From assembly GCF_027497495.1 (NCBI RefSeq), contig NZ_CP114205.1:186001-250000 (forward strand): 64,000 nt of DNA, read 5' to 3'. This document shows positions 25,122 to 34,782 of the stretch, piece by piece. The position numbers and the translations under genes are program-made. The DNA is from Streptomyces tubercidicus. Lineage in GTDB: Bacteria; Actinomycetota; Actinomycetes; Streptomycetales; Streptomycetaceae. The first letter of the stretch is position 1, and every line of letters begins with the position of its first letter. The notes below the pieces were generated by a model that saw only the letters and a list, made by a program, of their open reading frames with translations, searched no databases and was not told the DNA's origin.

Positions 25122-26438
25122 ATGAGCAGTCCTGCCGCCCGGGGGCGGATGCTGGGTGACCTTATTGCCGCGAGCCACGTGGTCACCCTGGACCAGATCC
25201 CGGACCTGGTCGCCAAGCACGCGGCCAAGGTCGGCTGGCTGGATGTGCAGATCTACCTCGCCGATCTGCAGCAGGTCATTCTGTGCCGGCTCAGCGGCCA
25301 GGCGGCCGCTTCCGGGGAAGGGAGCGAGCCGGCGGCGGATGTGCTGCGGGTGGAAGGCACGCTCGCCGGCCGGGCGTTCCAGACCGGGGGCATCGTCGCG
25401 GGTACCACCTCCGAGGCGGGCCAGTGGTGGGTGCCGGTGCTCGACGGCACCGAACGGCTGGGCGTGCTGCGCGCCACCGCCGCCCCGGATATGGAGATGG
25501 ATGCCCAGGCCGCCCAGGACCTGCGCAATCTCGGCGGGCTGGTCGCGTTGATGATCGTCAGCAAGCGGGGCGCGAGCGACACGTACGCCCGGCTGGTGCG
25601 GCGCCGGAGGATGAATGTGGCCGCGGAGATGGAGTGGCGCGTCATGCCGCCCCGGACCTTCGCCACCGACCGGGTGCTGATCAGCGCGGTGATGGAGCCC
25701 GCCTATGAGGTCAGCGGCGATGTGTTCGACTACGCCATCGCCGAGGAGACCGTGCATCTGGCGCTCTTCGACGCCATGGGACACGACACGGCTGCCGGAC
25801 TGACCGCGAACGTCGCCCTCGCCGCCAGCCGTAACCAACGCCGTCGGCACTGCGGAATCCTCCAGATCGCCGAGGCCGTGGAAGAGGCCCTGGTGGAGCA
25901 GTTCGACTCGAACCGCTTCGCCACCGGCATCCTGGCCGAGCTGAACGCCGCCACCGGAGTGCTGACCTGGACCAGCCTCGGACACCCACTGCCGGTGATC
26001 ATCCGCAAGGGGCGCACGGCCCTGCCCCTGTCCTGCTCGCCCAGCCCTCCCATGGGCACCGACCTGGGGGTGCCGCCCACGCTCTGCCGGGACCAGCTGG
26101 AGCCCGGCGACCGTCTGCTGCTCCATACCGACGGCATCACCGAGGCACGTGATCACAGGGGACAGGAATTCGGCCTGGAGGGTTTTACCGATTTCCTTCT
26201 TCAGCACCATGCCGACGGACTGCCGGTGCCCGAGACGCTGCGGCGGCTGATCCGGCGTCATCTCGCGTACCACAACGAGCAGCTCGAAGACGACGCCACC
26301 GTGATGCTGCTGGAGTGGAGCGGTCCCACCCCGTACCGCCCCGCCCGCGTAGAAGCCCTCGCGGGTCTCCCCGAGCACACCACCCCCGCCACCGCCCTGC
26401 CCACCCCTTGGACCACCCGCGGCACAGACGCCCGGTGA
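25122..26438 (+). CDS. GAF-like plus SpoIIE/RsbU-type PP2C phosphatase
   Basis: A 438-aa soluble protein. Residues about 1-150 resemble a degenerate GAF sensor (VGWLDVQIYLADLQQVILC, GRAFQTGGIVAG, WWVPVLDGTERLGVL). A phosphatase domain follows, with ISAVMEPAYEVSGDVFDYAI, LFDAMGHDTAAGLTANVAL, SLGHPLPVII, LLHTDGITEARD and EDDATVMLLEW, giving the four metal-binding acidic motifs. It is the second SpoIIE-like phosphatase within 2.5 kb but lacks the membrane part of the first. It should act on phosphorylated anti-anti-sigma proteins encoded elsewhere. ATG 25122 follows GGAAGG by 7 bases. Confidence 0.88.
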   Translation: MSSPAARGRMLGDLIAASHVVTLDQIPDLVAKHAAKVGWLDVQIYLADLQQVILCRLSGQAAASGEGSEPAADVLRVEGTLAGRAFQTGGIVAGTTSEAGQWWVPVLDGTERLGVLRATAAPDMEMDAQAAQDLRNLGGLVALMIVSKRGASDTYARLVRRRRMNVAAEMEWRVMPPRTFATDRVLISAVMEPAYEVSGDVFDYAIAEETVHLALFDAMGHDTAAGLTANVALAASRNQRRRHCGILQIAEAVEEALVEQFDSNRFATGILAELNAATGVLTWTSLGHPLPVIIRKGRTALPLSCSPSPPMGTDLGVPPTLCRDQLEPGDRLLLHTDGITEARDHRGQEFGLEGFTDFLLQHHADGLPVPETLRRLIRRHLAYHNEQLEDDATVMLLEWSGPTPYRPARVEALAGLPEHTTPATALPTPWTTRGTDAR

Positions 26439-26608
26439 CGCCGTCCGCGGCAGGGCGGCGGGCCCGGTGGTTTCCGCTCCGCGGCCAGGGGCAAACGGAG
26501 TGCACCCTCGACGGCGAGGGAAACCCTGACAGCACCGCGCCGCGCGGACGCCCCATCCCCGCGACGCCACTCCCCCACTTCCTTCCCCCCGACAGGAGTT
26601 CACCCCGC

Positions 26609-26953
26609 ATGACCGAGACTCATCACCACGCCCGGCAGGTGCGAGACTCCCGGACGGTACGAGCGGCGTTCCGTGCGGCGGCCTTCGTGCGGAACGGGCG
26701 GTGGCACCTTGAGATCGCCAGCCTGGACCGGGAGCCCGAGACCGGCGACACCGAGGCGCTGCTGGTCACCCTGTGGCCCGTCGAGGACACCCCGGACGGC
26801 AGCGGCTTCCCTGCCGGTCCGCTCCGCGAGCAACTGAACGAGAACGGCTTCGCGCTCGCCGACCCCGACCACGGCACCGGCGGCTGGACACCCACCGGCG
26901 ACCGGGGCCACTACAGCGCGGAGTGCTACCCGACGGGCGAGACGACAACCTGA
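26609..26953 (+). CDS. Hypothetical protein, 114 aa
   Basis: A small soluble protein with no signal or membrane segment. AGGAG precedes the ATG by 11 bases, and codon bias is strong throughout. The sequence is acidic in the middle (ASLDREPETGDTEALLVTLW) and ends HYSAECYPTGETTT. I do not recognise a family. It follows the phosphatase by 170 bases on the same strand, and a strong hairpin separates it from the convergent aminopeptidase gene. Confidence 0.7.
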   Translation: MTETHHHARQVRDSRTVRAAFRAAAFVRNGRWHLEIASLDREPETGDTEALLVTLWPVEDTPDGSGFPAGPLREQLNENGFALADPDHGTGGWTPTGDRGHYSAECYPTGETTT

Positions 26954-27023
26954 CCCGGCGCGCCCGCCCAACTCGCCCGCCCAGCTGGCCCGCCCGGCAA
27001 GCCCGCCCACGTACACAGGAGGT

Positions 27024-27069
27024 GCCGGAAGGGCAAAGGGCACACCATGTGCCCCGCTGCCCTTCCGGC
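27024..27069. terminator. Bidirectional terminator, two nested stems
   Basis: Outer stem GCCGGAAGGGCA (27024-27035) pairs with 27058-27069, and inner stem GGGCAC (27038-27043) pairs with 27049-27054. It lies between the convergent 114-aa gene and the M28 peptidase, 10 bases from the latter's stop. Confidence 0.85.
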
Positions 27070-27078
27070 GCCGTCAGC

Positions 27079-28854
27079 TCAGCCGGTCTGCAGAGCCGCG
27101 TCGTCGAGGACGAAGCTGGTCTGGAGGCTGGTGTCTTCGGTGGCGGTGAAGGTCAGGGTGATCTGTTGTCCGACGTAGCGGCTCAGGTCCACCGTGCGCT
27201 GGGTGTAGCCACTGGAGGCGTCGGTGTTGGAGAGGGTCGCCAGGGTGGTGCTGCCCACCTTGACCTTGAAGGTGTCGTAGGCGACCCGATCGGTCTCATC
27301 GGTGTCGATGTGCAGCCAGTAGGTCAAGGTGGCCTTGCCGCATCCGGCGGGCACGGTCACCGACTGGCTGAGGGAATCGGTGGCGGAGCGGCCGTAGCCG
27401 CCGAGCCAGGCGAATCTGCTGCCGCCGTGGGCGGACTGACCGGAGTGCGCGCCGATCGCCCCGGTGTCCCCCGTCCAGGGCGTGGTGCCGCTTTCGAATC
27501 CGCCGTTGGTGAGGAGCTGTTGGCCCGTGCAGCCGCCGGTTCCCTTGACGGTGAGGGTGTAGGTCGTGGTGTGGGTGACGGACCCGGTCCCGGTGATGGT
27601 GAGGGGGTAGGTGCCGGGGGCGGTGCCCGCGGCGGTGGCGACGGTCATGGCCGAGCTGCTGCCGGAGGTCACCGAGGCGGGGTTGAAGGAGACGGTCACC
27701 CCGGCCGGAGCGCCCGACGCGGACAGCTTCACCGTCTGGGCGGATCCGCTGGTGGTGGCGGTGGAAATGGTGCTGGTGGCCGAGGCGCCCGGGTCGACGC
27801 TGCCGGTGGCCGGGGCGGCGGTCAGGGAGAAGTCGTTCGCCGGGGTGGAGTTGGTGACGGCGAGGTTCCACAGGGTGTAGGCGATGCCGTCGACGCTGCG
27901 GTTGAGTCCGGTGGCGTTGATGTTGCCGGTGGTGTCACAGGACTGGTGGTAGCAGGGGTCGTAGGCACGGCTGGCGGTGCCGCCCCATTTGGCCGCCTGC
28001 GCCGAGGTCTTGCGCGCACTGGCACCCATCGCGTACCCGGAGGTCGGGATGCCGGCCCGCTCGAAGGAGTAGTCGTCGGAGCGGCCGGCGCCCTCGGTGT
28101 TCTCCTCCGGTTGGAGGCCGAGGGAATCCCAGTACGCCTTCATCGGCTGGGCGGCGGCGGAGCTGACGTGGTTGATGAAGTAGCCGCCGTTGGTTGAGGC
28201 GATCATGTCGAAGTTGTAGTACGCCTTGATCTTCGACCGTTCGGCGGCGGCGAGGGAACTGACGTAGAAGTCGGAGCCGTTGAGGCCCTGCTCCTCGTCG
28301 GTCCACCAGGCGAAGCGGACCCGGGACGTCATGGCCGGGTGCTGTTCGGCGAGGGTGAGTGCCGTCTCCAGCAGCGCGGCCGAGCCGGAGCCGTTGTCGT
28401 TGATGCCCGGTCCCGCGCCGACGCTGTCGAGGTGGGAGCCGAACATATAGACCTTGGCGGCGTCGCCCTGCGGCCATTCGGCGATCAGGTTGGGTCCGGC
28501 TCCGGTGGCGCAGCCGGAGGTGCAGGGCTGTTCGGTGACGGTGTAGCCGGCTGCCTGGAGCTTGTTCTTGACGTAGGCGACGGAGTCCCGGTAGCCCTGT
28601 CCGCTGGATTTGCGGGTGCCGCCGTTGCGGGTGGCGATGTTGTTCAGCTCGGTGAGATGCGCCTGGACCTTGGCCACATCGACGTCCGGGGCATCGGCGG
28701 CGCGAGCGCTGCCGGCGTACTGGCCGGTGGATATCGCGGAGAGGGGCGGGTGGGTCCGGGGGGTCGCCGCGGCCGTGGGGGCTACGGCGAGCGCGGCCGC
28801 TCCGATGGTGGTCGCGAGGGTTACCCCGGCCACCGCGAATCTTCGAAACACCAT
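27079..28854 (-). CDS. Secreted M28 zinc aminopeptidase with Ig-like and C-terminal sandwich domains
   Basis: A 591-aa secreted enzyme close to Streptomyces griseus aminopeptidase. The signal peptide is [20 protein letters not shown] with cleavage near residue 31. The M28 domain binds two zincs through [20 protein letters not shown] (His, Asp), [14 protein letters not shown] (Glu-Glu), YNFDMIAS (Asp) and CYHQSCDT (His). An Ig-like or PKD-like domain follows at about residues 330-420 ([19 protein letters not shown]), then a beta-sandwich starting [14 protein letters not shown] and ending [12 protein letters not shown], probably a proprotein-convertase P-like or carbohydrate-binding fold. It releases N-terminal residues, preferring large hydrophobic ones in the known enzyme. 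It is monocistronic with its own terminator. Confidence 0.9.
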   Translation of the reverse strand: MVFRRFAVAGVTLATTIGAAALAVAPTAAATPRTHPPLSAISTGQYAGSARAADAPDVDVAKVQAHLTELNNIATRNGGTRKSSGQGYRDSVAYVKNKLQAAGYTVTEQPCTSGCATGAGPNLIAEWPQGDAAKVYMFGSHLDSVGAGPGINDNGSGSAALLETALTLAEQHPAMTSRVRFAWWTDEEQGLNGSDFYVSSLAAAERSKIKAYYNFDMIASTNGGYFINHVSSAAAQPMKAYWDSLGLQPEENTEGAGRSDDYSFERAGIPTSGYAMGASARKTSAQAAKWGGTASRAYDPCYHQSCDTTGNINATGLNRSVDGIAYTLWNLAVTNSTPANDFSLTAAPATGSVDPGASATSTISTATTSGSAQTVKLSASGAPAGVTVSFNPASVTSGSSSAMTVATAAGTAPGTYPLTITGTGSVTHTTTYTLTVKGTGGCTGQQLLTNGGFESGTTPWTGDTGAIGAHSGQSAHGGSRFAWLGGYGRSATDSLSQSVTVPAGCGKATLTYWLHIDTDETDRVAYDTFKVKVGSTTLATLSNTDASSGYTQRTVDLSRYVGQQITLTFTATEDTSLQTSFVLDDAALQTG

Positions 28855-29261
28855 GACTCCTTGAGGGGGTAGGGAGTGCTACCGACGGAGGTTCTGGTGG
28901 AGCGCCGGGCCGTGGCGGCGCCTGTCGTCCGGCCGGCTCCGACGAGGTGGGGCCCGTACGCGGCGGAAGAAGGCATGTCCATGACCCAAGCCGCCGTACC
29001 ATCACACCGCGGCACCCATGGCGTCAACGGATGTTCCCGCGTGGAGCGGTGTTTGTCGAAAAACGGCAGATGGCGCCCGATATCCGGGCACTTACCGGTG
29101 CTGGTGACCGCTGCCGGACCGGGACGGCGAGCCCTCGGCGCCCTCGACAACACGGCGAACCCCCGCCCCGGCTCGGAAGCAGGGCGGGGGCAGAGGCCGG
29201 GGGAAGGGGCGGCGGCGCCGATTCCGTTCGCGCGTTTGACGTGCCGTCAAGTCACCTTGGC
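28855..29261. other. Intergenic region with hairpin and palindrome
   Basis: 407 bases between the aminopeptidase start and the end of the leftward dehydrogenase gene. It contains CCCCGCCC (29161-29168) pairing with 29182-29189, a possible terminator of the catabolic operon. A palindrome TTGACG-tgc-CGTCAA at 29236-29250 lies 12 bases past the dehydrogenase stop. No gene is seen. Confidence 0.45.
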
Positions 29262-30791
29262 CTAGAGGAAGCTGACGTTCTGGGCGAGGGCGAGCCGGCT
29301 GGAGTAGTTGATGGTGTTGGTGGCGGAGCGCATGTAGGCGCGCCAGGCGTCGGAGCCGGACTCCCGGCCGCCACCGGTCTCCTTCTCGCCACCGAAGGCG
29401 CCGCCGATCTCGGCCCCGGAGGTGCCGATGTTGACATTGGCGATACCGCAGTCGGAGCCCTCCGCCGACAGGAAGAGTTCGGCCTCCTGCTGGTCACGGG
29501 TGAAGATGCTGGACGAGAGGCCCTGCGGGACATCGTTGTGCAGGGCGATGGCCTCTTCCAGCGTCTCGTAGGTCTGGACGTACAGGATGGGGGCGAAGGT
29601 CTCCTGGCGGACGACATCGGTCTGTGCGTCGACGCGGACGATGACCGGTTCGACGTAACTGGCGCGGGGTGCGGCATCGGCGAGGCACCGGCTGCCGCCG
29701 GCCAGGATCTTCCCGCCCTCCGCCTGGGCGCGGGTGAGGGCGTCCTGCATGGTGTCCAGGGCCTGCGGGGTGATGAGGGGGCCGACCAGCGTGCTCTCGT
29801 CGAAGGGGTCGCCGATGGGGAGCTTGCGGTAGGCGGCGGTCAGCCGGGCGATGAGGGTGTCGGCGATGTCCCGGTGGACGATGAGACGGCGCAGGGTGGT
29901 GCAGCGCTGCCCCGCGGTGCCGGCCGCGGCGAAGACGATGCCCTGGACGGCGAGGTCGAGATCGGCGGAGGGCGCGACGACGGCGGCGTTGTTCCCGCCG
30001 AGTTCCAGCAGGGTTCGGCCGAAGCGGGCGGCGACGCGGGGGCCGACCTCGCGGCCCATACGGGTCGATCCGGTGGCACTGACCAGCGCGACCCGGGGGT
30101 CGTCCACGAGCTTCTCGCCGACGGTGCGGTCGCCCAGCAGCAGACGGTGCACCTCGCGCGGCGCACCGACCTCTTCGGCGGCCCGGTCCAGCAGCCGGTC
30201 GCAGGCGAGCGAGATCAGCGGGGTGAGCTCGGAGGGCTTCCAGATCACGGTGTCGCCGCAGGCCAGGGCGACGGCGGTGTTCCACGACCAGACGGCGGCG
30301 GGGAAGTTGAACGCCGAGATCACTCCGACCACACCGAGCGGGTGCCAGGTTTCGGCGAGGCGGTGTCCGGGGCGCTCGGAGGCGATCGTACGGCCGTAGA
30401 GCTGGCGGGACAGGCCGACGGCGAAGTCGCAGATGTCGATCATTTCCTGGACCTCGCCGAGCGCCTCGGAGCGGATCTTGCCCGCTTCGATGGTGATGAG
30501 GTCGGCCAGGTCGCTCTTGTGGTCCCGGAGCAACTCCCCGAGGCGGCGGACGAGTTCGCCGCGGCGGGGCGCCGGGGTGGTGCGCCAGGTGAGGAACGCT
30601 TCGCGGGAGGCGGCGAGGGCGTCCTCGGTGTCGGCGGCGGTGGCGGCGCGCAGACCGAAGAGGTCTTCTCCGGTGATGGGGCTGCGGGCGTGGAAGTCGT
30701 CGCCTTCCTCGACGGTGACGCCGACGCGGGTGAGGGCGGCGCGGGCGCGGGTGCGCAGGTCCTCGGTGGTGGGGAGGGCGGTGGCGGTCAT
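29262..30791 (-). CDS. amaB: Piperideine-6-carboxylate / aminoadipate-semialdehyde dehydrogenase (ALDH7-like)
   Basis: A 509-aa NAD-linked aldehyde dehydrogenase. It has the antiquitin-type hallmarks: GVVGVISAFNFPAAVWSWNT, SATGSTRMGREVGPRVAARF, the catalytic Glu in TLLELGGNNAAVVAP and the Cys in AAGTAGQRCTTLRRL. ALDH7 members oxidise 2-aminoadipate 6-semialdehyde, in equilibrium with piperideine-6-carboxylate, to 2-aminoadipate. That fits the neighbours: HglS and a pipecolate-oxidase-like flavoprotein are encoded immediately upstream on the same strand with gaps of 47 and -4 bases. AAGGAG stands 7 bases before the ATG at 30791. The specific substrate is inferred from family and context, and other aldehydes are possible. 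Confidence 0.85.
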   Translation of the reverse strand: MTATALPTTEDLRTRARAALTRVGVTVEEGDDFHARSPITGEDLFGLRAATAADTEDALAASREAFLTWRTTPAPRRGELVRRLGELLRDHKSDLADLITIEAGKIRSEALGEVQEMIDICDFAVGLSRQLYGRTIASERPGHRLAETWHPLGVVGVISAFNFPAAVWSWNTAVALACGDTVIWKPSELTPLISLACDRLLDRAAEEVGAPREVHRLLLGDRTVGEKLVDDPRVALVSATGSTRMGREVGPRVAARFGRTLLELGGNNAAVVAPSADLDLAVQGIVFAAAGTAGQRCTTLRRLIVHRDIADTLIARLTAAYRKLPIGDPFDESTLVGPLITPQALDTMQDALTRAQAEGGKILAGGSRCLADAAPRASYVEPVIVRVDAQTDVVRQETFAPILYVQTYETLEEAIALHNDVPQGLSSSIFTRDQQEAELFLSAEGSDCGIANVNIGTSGAEIGGAFGGEKETGGGRESGSDAWRAYMRSATNTINYSSRLALAQNVSFL

Positions 30792-30838
30792 GGTGCTGCT
30801 CCTTGGGTGTGGAGGGGTCAGGTGACGGGCCGGCCGGG

Positions 30839-32263
30839 TCAGCCGGGCAGGCCGTCCAGGGCGAGTTCTCGGGCGACCTTCGCCAGGGAGCGGTCCTGCT
30901 GCTCCTCGTAGAGGTCGAAGGGGTCGAGGACGTCACGTCCGATCGCGCCGGAGAGCCAGGCGCTGTCGTAGGCGATGCCGGTGCGGTCGTTGTTCCTGGC
31001 GCCTTCGTCGCTGAGGTTGGACTGGAAGATGCCGGCCGCGGAGCGCGGCAGGAAGTCCTCGTAGACGAGGGGTTCGGCGCGGACCCAGCCCTGCGCCAGC
31101 AGCTCATCGAGGGCGGTGGGCGGGCGGCTGCCGTCCGCCGCCCGGCCGGGCACCGCGTGATAGGTGAAGTGCCCCAGGCCCTGGGCGGCGAGCGCGTGCT
31201 CGGTGTCGGGGAATTCCGACGCCCACAGGGCGCGGGCGACATCGGCCCGGTCGGCCTGCGGGTCGCGGGCGGCCAGTTCGTCGACGCGGGCGAGCAAGGC
31301 GTCGTAACGGGCCCGGCCCTGGCGGGTGAGGGCGATCCCGCGGGCTTCGACCTCGCCGAAGCGCACCCGCAGGGCTCCGCTGATCACCTTGCCGTCCGGG
31401 GTGCGCAGGGCGCGGGGTTCGGCGAGGGCACGGAAGGAGGTCTGGCGCAGCAGGACATCGGGGCCGTTCCACCGGGGCGGCCCCTGGATGGTGTCGATCA
31501 TCTCGATGCCGCGCTCGGTCATCCGGTGGTAGAGCGCGTCGATGTCGAGGACGCGGGGGGTGAGGTGGTTGATATGGGTGCTGCGCACGCCTCCGATGTC
31601 CGCGGCGACGGCGGAGACCTGTTCCAGGGTTTCGTACCAGGCCTTGTCGACGGGCTCCGGAGAGAGTTCGAAGGCTTCGACGGCGAGGTGCAGGAACCGT
31701 TCGGCGTCCGTGTCGGACAGTTCTCCGGCGGCTTCCGCGCGGTCGGCGAGGGTCAGCAGTTCCGGCGGGAACAGCTGACGTCCGGCGAGGAAGGTTTCCA
31801 GCCGGGCGCGCAGCTCGGGGTCGAAGAACCGCGGGTCCGCCGGGGTGAGCATGGAGGTGAAAACGCGGAACGGATTCCGGGCCAGCTCTTCGCCGTCGAC
31901 GGGGCGGAAGGCGGTCGAGACGACGGGGACCGCGCTGGCGGCGGCCTCCCGCAGGTCGTAGAAGCCGACCGGGTGCATGCCCAGGGCGCCGAAGATCCGG
32001 GCGACCTGTTCGAGTTCCGCGGGGGTGCCGACCCGGATGGCGCCGTGCCGTTCCTCGGTCACCCGGCCGATGGAGCCGAGGCGCTCGGCGTCGGCGCCCT
32101 GCTCGCGCAGCACGTCCTCGTTGACCTCGCGGGAGACATCCACGAGCGTGGTGTAGGCGGGGACTTCCCGCCCGTACATATCGGAGAGCCGCCGGGCGAA
32201 GGCGGCGCGCAGTTGCCACTGGCTGAACATCGGCAGGTCTGCCTTTCGGTCGGGGGAACTCAC
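30839..32263 (-). CDS. hglS: 2-oxoadipate dioxygenase/decarboxylase HglS (VOC fold)
   Basis: A 474-aa protein of the former DUF1338 family. In Pseudomonas putida HglS converts 2-oxoadipate to D-2-hydroxyglutarate, the step that completes D-lysine catabolism. Metal-site motifs are present: H73 and R77 in ERHGAIRVGT, H230/H233 in THINHLTPRVLDID, and E304 in RFGEVEARG. The Arg is the probable substrate carboxylate contact. Other family blocks include FRVFTSMLTPADPRFF and YEDFLPRSAAGIF. The GTG start (32263) overlaps the TGA of the upstream flavoprotein gene by four bases (GTGA), so the two are probably translationally coupled; ATG 32230 is an alternative. Assignment is by motif and length and fits the pathway context. 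Confidence 0.88.
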   Translation of the reverse strand: MSSPDRKADLPMFSQWQLRAAFARRLSDMYGREVPAYTTLVDVSREVNEDVLREQGADAERLGSIGRVTEERHGAIRVGTPAELEQVARIFGALGMHPVGFYDLREAAASAVPVVSTAFRPVDGEELARNPFRVFTSMLTPADPRFFDPELRARLETFLAGRQLFPPELLTLADRAEAAGELSDTDAERFLHLAVEAFELSPEPVDKAWYETLEQVSAVAADIGGVRSTHINHLTPRVLDIDALYHRMTERGIEMIDTIQGPPRWNGPDVLLRQTSFRALAEPRALRTPDGKVISGALRVRFGEVEARGIALTRQGRARYDALLARVDELAARDPQADRADVARALWASEFPDTEHALAAQGLGHFTYHAVPGRAADGSRPPTALDELLAQGWVRAEPLVYEDFLPRSAAGIFQSNLSDEGARNNDRTGIAYDSAWLSGAIGRDVLDPFDLYEEQQDRSLAKVARELALDGLPG

Positions 32264-33435
32264 ACCACGTGTGCTTCGGGGCGGGTTTCGGCACCGCTGG
32301 TGAACCGGTCGGCGCTGAGCGGGGTGACGTCCACGAACGGTGTGCGGTCGAGGTGGAGGTCGCGCATGATCTCGCCGACCGCGGGGGCCTGCAGGAAGCC
32401 GTGGCCGGAGAAGCCGGTGGCGTACAGGAAGTTGGGCAGCGTGGCGGAGCGTCCGATCAGGGCGTTGTGGTCGGGGGTGACCTCATACAGGCCGGCCCAG
32501 CCGCTGTTGGTCTCCATGTCGGCGAGGGCCGGGGCGCGGCGCCGTGCGGCGACGCGGAAGAGCTGGAGCCAGTCCGGGGTCCAGGTGGTGTCGAAGCCGT
32601 CGGCCTGTCCGGGGTCGGCGAGGCCGAAGAGCAGTCCGTCGTCGCTGTTGTGGAAGTAGGCCGTGGAGGCGAAGTCGATGGTGAAGGGGATACGCGGGGC
32701 GGGCGGGGCGAGCGGCGCGGTGAAGGCGAGCTGGCGACGCACCGGGCGCACGGGGAGGTGGACGCCCGCCATCGCACCGATCCGGGCGGACCAGGCGCCC
32801 GCGGCGCAGATGACCGTGGAGCAGGAGATCCGGCCGTGCTCGGTGTGCACGGCGGTGACCCGGTCGCCGGTGGTGTCGAGGCCGGTGACGGCGGTGTGCG
32901 GGGCGAAGACGACGCCCGCCCCCGCGGCGGCGCGCGCATAGCCCTGGACCGCCAGTCCGGGCCGGGCGTGGCCGTCGGTCGGGGAGTAGGCGGCGGCCAC
33001 CAGCCCGTCGGTGCTGACGTAGGGGCACAGCTGCCGTGCCTCGCGGGGGCCGATCATGCGGCTGGGGACGCCGAAGCTGTTCTGGATGTCGACGCCGGAC
33101 GCGAAGTCCGCGGCCTGCTCGTCGCTGGTGAGCAGGAAGAGATAGCCGACGCTGTCCAGCCGGATATCGGCGCCGGGCCGCCGCGGGAAGTCCTGCCAGG
33201 CGCGCAGACTCCGGCTGCCCAGTGCGATGTTGAGCGGGTCGGAGAACTGTGCCCGCACACCGCCGATCGGCTTGCCCGAGCTGCCGCTGCCCAGCTCGCC
33301 CCGTTCGACGACCACGATGTTCTGGACGCCGGCCTCGGCCAGATGGAACGCGATGCTGGTACCGATCACGCCGCCGCCGACGATCACCACATCGGCGGTG
33401 GGCGGGAGGGTGCGGGAGGTGGATGACTTGGACAA
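32260..33435 (-). CDS. DAO-family FAD amino-acid oxidase, probable pipecolate oxidase
   Basis: A flavoenzyme of about 391 aa. The N-terminal FAD motif is VVIVGGGVIGTSIAFHLAEA, then VVERGELGSGSSG. GGVRAQFSDPLNIALGSRSL is typical of the sarcosine, proline and pipecolate oxidase branch. The C-terminal FAD-binding loop is GLYEVTPDHNALIG, then YATGFSGHGFLQAPAVGE. A TTG at 33435 with GGAAGG about 10 bases before it is the likely start; an upstream ATG-like extension to 33492 would add Arg/His-rich sequence. It heads an operon with hglS and the ALDH7-like gene. Oxidation of L-pipecolate to piperideine-6-carboxylate would feed that pathway. This is inference; a related secondary amine or D-amino acid is possible. 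Confidence 0.8.
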   Translation of the reverse strand: MSKSSTSRTLPPTADVVIVGGGVIGTSIAFHLAEAGVQNIVVVERGELGSGSSGKPIGGVRAQFSDPLNIALGSRSLRAWQDFPRRPGADIRLDSVGYLFLLTSDEQAADFASGVDIQNSFGVPSRMIGPREARQLCPYVSTDGLVAAAYSPTDGHARPGLAVQGYARAAAGAGVVFAPHTAVTGLDTTGDRVTAVHTEHGRISCSTVICAAGAWSARIGAMAGVHLPVRPVRRQLAFTAPLAPPAPRIPFTIDFASTAYFHNSDDGLLFGLADPGQADGFDTTWTPDWLQLFRVAARRRAPALADMETNSGWAGLYEVTPDHNALIGRSATLPNFLYATGFSGHGFLQAPAVGEIMRDLHLDRTPFVDVTPLSADRFTSGAETRPEAHVV

Positions 33436-33611
33436 GAGGCCGATCCCTTCCGAAGGCCCGGACCTGTGCCGGTGGGCGTCCGTCCGGCACATCGGCTGGG
33501 CTGTCAGTGCATGGCGAGAAGTGCTGATCAGCTAGCTGTCCGTCATCGTGCAGCACCCCAACCGTTGACGTCTACGAACAGTTACTGCGTCTGATCTATT
33601 AGGATCTCTAT
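33436..33611. promoter_or_regulatory. Divergent promoter region of the catabolic operon and LysR gene
   Basis: 176 bases between the leftward flavoprotein operon and the rightward lysR gene. It is AT-richer near 33520-33611. It holds overlapping short palindromes TGATCA and AGCTAGCT (33530-33537) and two GATCT repeats just before the lysR start. LysR proteins normally bind such divergent spacers, but I cannot identify one certain T-N11-A site. Confidence 0.45.
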
Positions 33612-34526
33612 ATGGATTGGACGAGTGCCCAGCTGCGGTCGCTGGTGGAGCTGACCCGGCGCGGCACGATCACCGCGGCGGCTCAGGCCCTGGGATACAC
33701 GCCCGGCGGGGTCTCGCAGCAGATCGCCGCGCTGGAGAAGGCCGCGGGAATGGAGCTGCTGCGGCGGGTCGGGCGGCGGGTGGAGCTGACCGACGCCGGC
33801 CGGACGCTGTCCCGCCACGCGGAGCGGATCCTCTCCACGGAGGCGGAAGCCGTGGAGGCCCTGGAGCGCACCCGGCACGAGATCTCCGGCGTTCTGCAGG
33901 TGGGGCTGTTCGCCACGGCGGCCGCCGAACTGCTGCCGCCGGCGCTGCAGGAGGCCCGGCGGGCCCATCCCGCGCTGACGGTGCAGAGCCGCGATATGGA
34001 CGTGGACGAGGTGCATGACGCGGTGGCGTCCGGCGCGGTGGATCTGGCGCTCGGTCTGGACTATCCGGATGTGCCGATTCCGCGTGAGCCCGCCTTGCGG
34101 GTCCGGCGGCTGTACCGCGAGCGGTTCGCGCTGGCGGTACCGGCCGGGTCGATGGCCGGACGCGAGGTGATCGGCCTGGCGGAGACCCAGGATCTGGGCT
34201 GGATCCTGCCGTCGGCCGACAGCTACTACGGGCGCGCGGTGCGCACCGCCTGCCGGCGGGCGGGTGTCGAACCGCGGGTTCTGCACGAGGTGACCGATAC
34301 CGCGGCCACGCTGGCGCTCGTCGAGGCGGGGATCGGGGTGAGCACGGTGACGGATCTGATGCTCGGCCTGCGGGCGTCACGGCTGGATGTGGTGCGGCTG
34401 CGGGAGCGGATCGAGCGGCACATCGTGGTGATGTTCCGTTCCTCCGTCGAGCACCGGCCCACGGTGACGGCCCTGGTCGATGTCCTGCGGGCGGTGGCCG
34501 GGGCCCGCCAGGACTCCTTCGGCTAG
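33612..34526 (+). CDS. LysR-family regulator, divergent from pipecolate/lysine operon
   Basis: A 304-aa LysR protein. The N-terminal winged helix-turn-helix is clear: MDWTSAQLRSLVELTRRGTI, AAAQALGYTPGGVSQQIAAL and LLRRVGRRVELTDAGRTL. The effector domain follows from about residue 90 (GVLQVGLFATAAAELLPPAL, and AVDLALGLDYPD). LysR genes divergent from catabolic operons usually activate them in response to a substrate or intermediate. Here the candidate ligands would be pipecolate, 2-aminoadipate or lysine (inference). AGGA lies 9 bases before the ATG at 33612. A second LysR gene with little sequence similarity is encoded at 36369-37334. Confidence 0.88.
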   Translation: MDWTSAQLRSLVELTRRGTITAAAQALGYTPGGVSQQIAALEKAAGMELLRRVGRRVELTDAGRTLSRHAERILSTEAEAVEALERTRHEISGVLQVGLFATAAAELLPPALQEARRAHPALTVQSRDMDVDEVHDAVASGAVDLALGLDYPDVPIPREPALRVRRLYRERFALAVPAGSMAGREVIGLAETQDLGWILPSADSYYGRAVRTACRRAGVEPRVLHEVTDTAATLALVEAGIGVSTVTDLMLGLRASRLDVVRLRERIERHIVVMFRSSVEHRPTVTALVDVLRAVAGARQDSFG

Positions 34527-34782
34527 GGCGCGCGCCGCACACAACTCCTGTGCGTACGAGCTGAGTTGGCCTTCCCCACGGAACAATGTGCTACGTACAC
34601 GAGAGTTCGATCCCCTCGCCCTGCGAGGCGGCTGCACCAGTTTCCCTTGCCCTGAGCACCGCAAGTTGTCGCGCTACGGTCCCTTTTGCCGGGGAGCCCC
34701 GTGAGTGATGGTTTCAGGCCAGTGGTGACCCACGCCACGACGGTGGCCCGTCGTGCCGCCGCTGCCTGACAGGGAGCGATCG

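Noticed and set aside
29236..29250. TTGACG-tgc-CGTCAA palindrome after the ALDH7-like gene as an operator
   Set aside because: It lies downstream of the gene rather than in a promoter, so it is noted only as a palindrome and not called as a regulatory site.
34600..34645. A stretch resembling a tRNA T-arm and CCA end (gagagttcgatcccctcg, then ctgcacca)
   Set aside because: The T-stem has a mismatch and no matching acceptor, D or anticodon arm is found upstream, so it is not a tRNA; an attachment-site remnant is not supported either.
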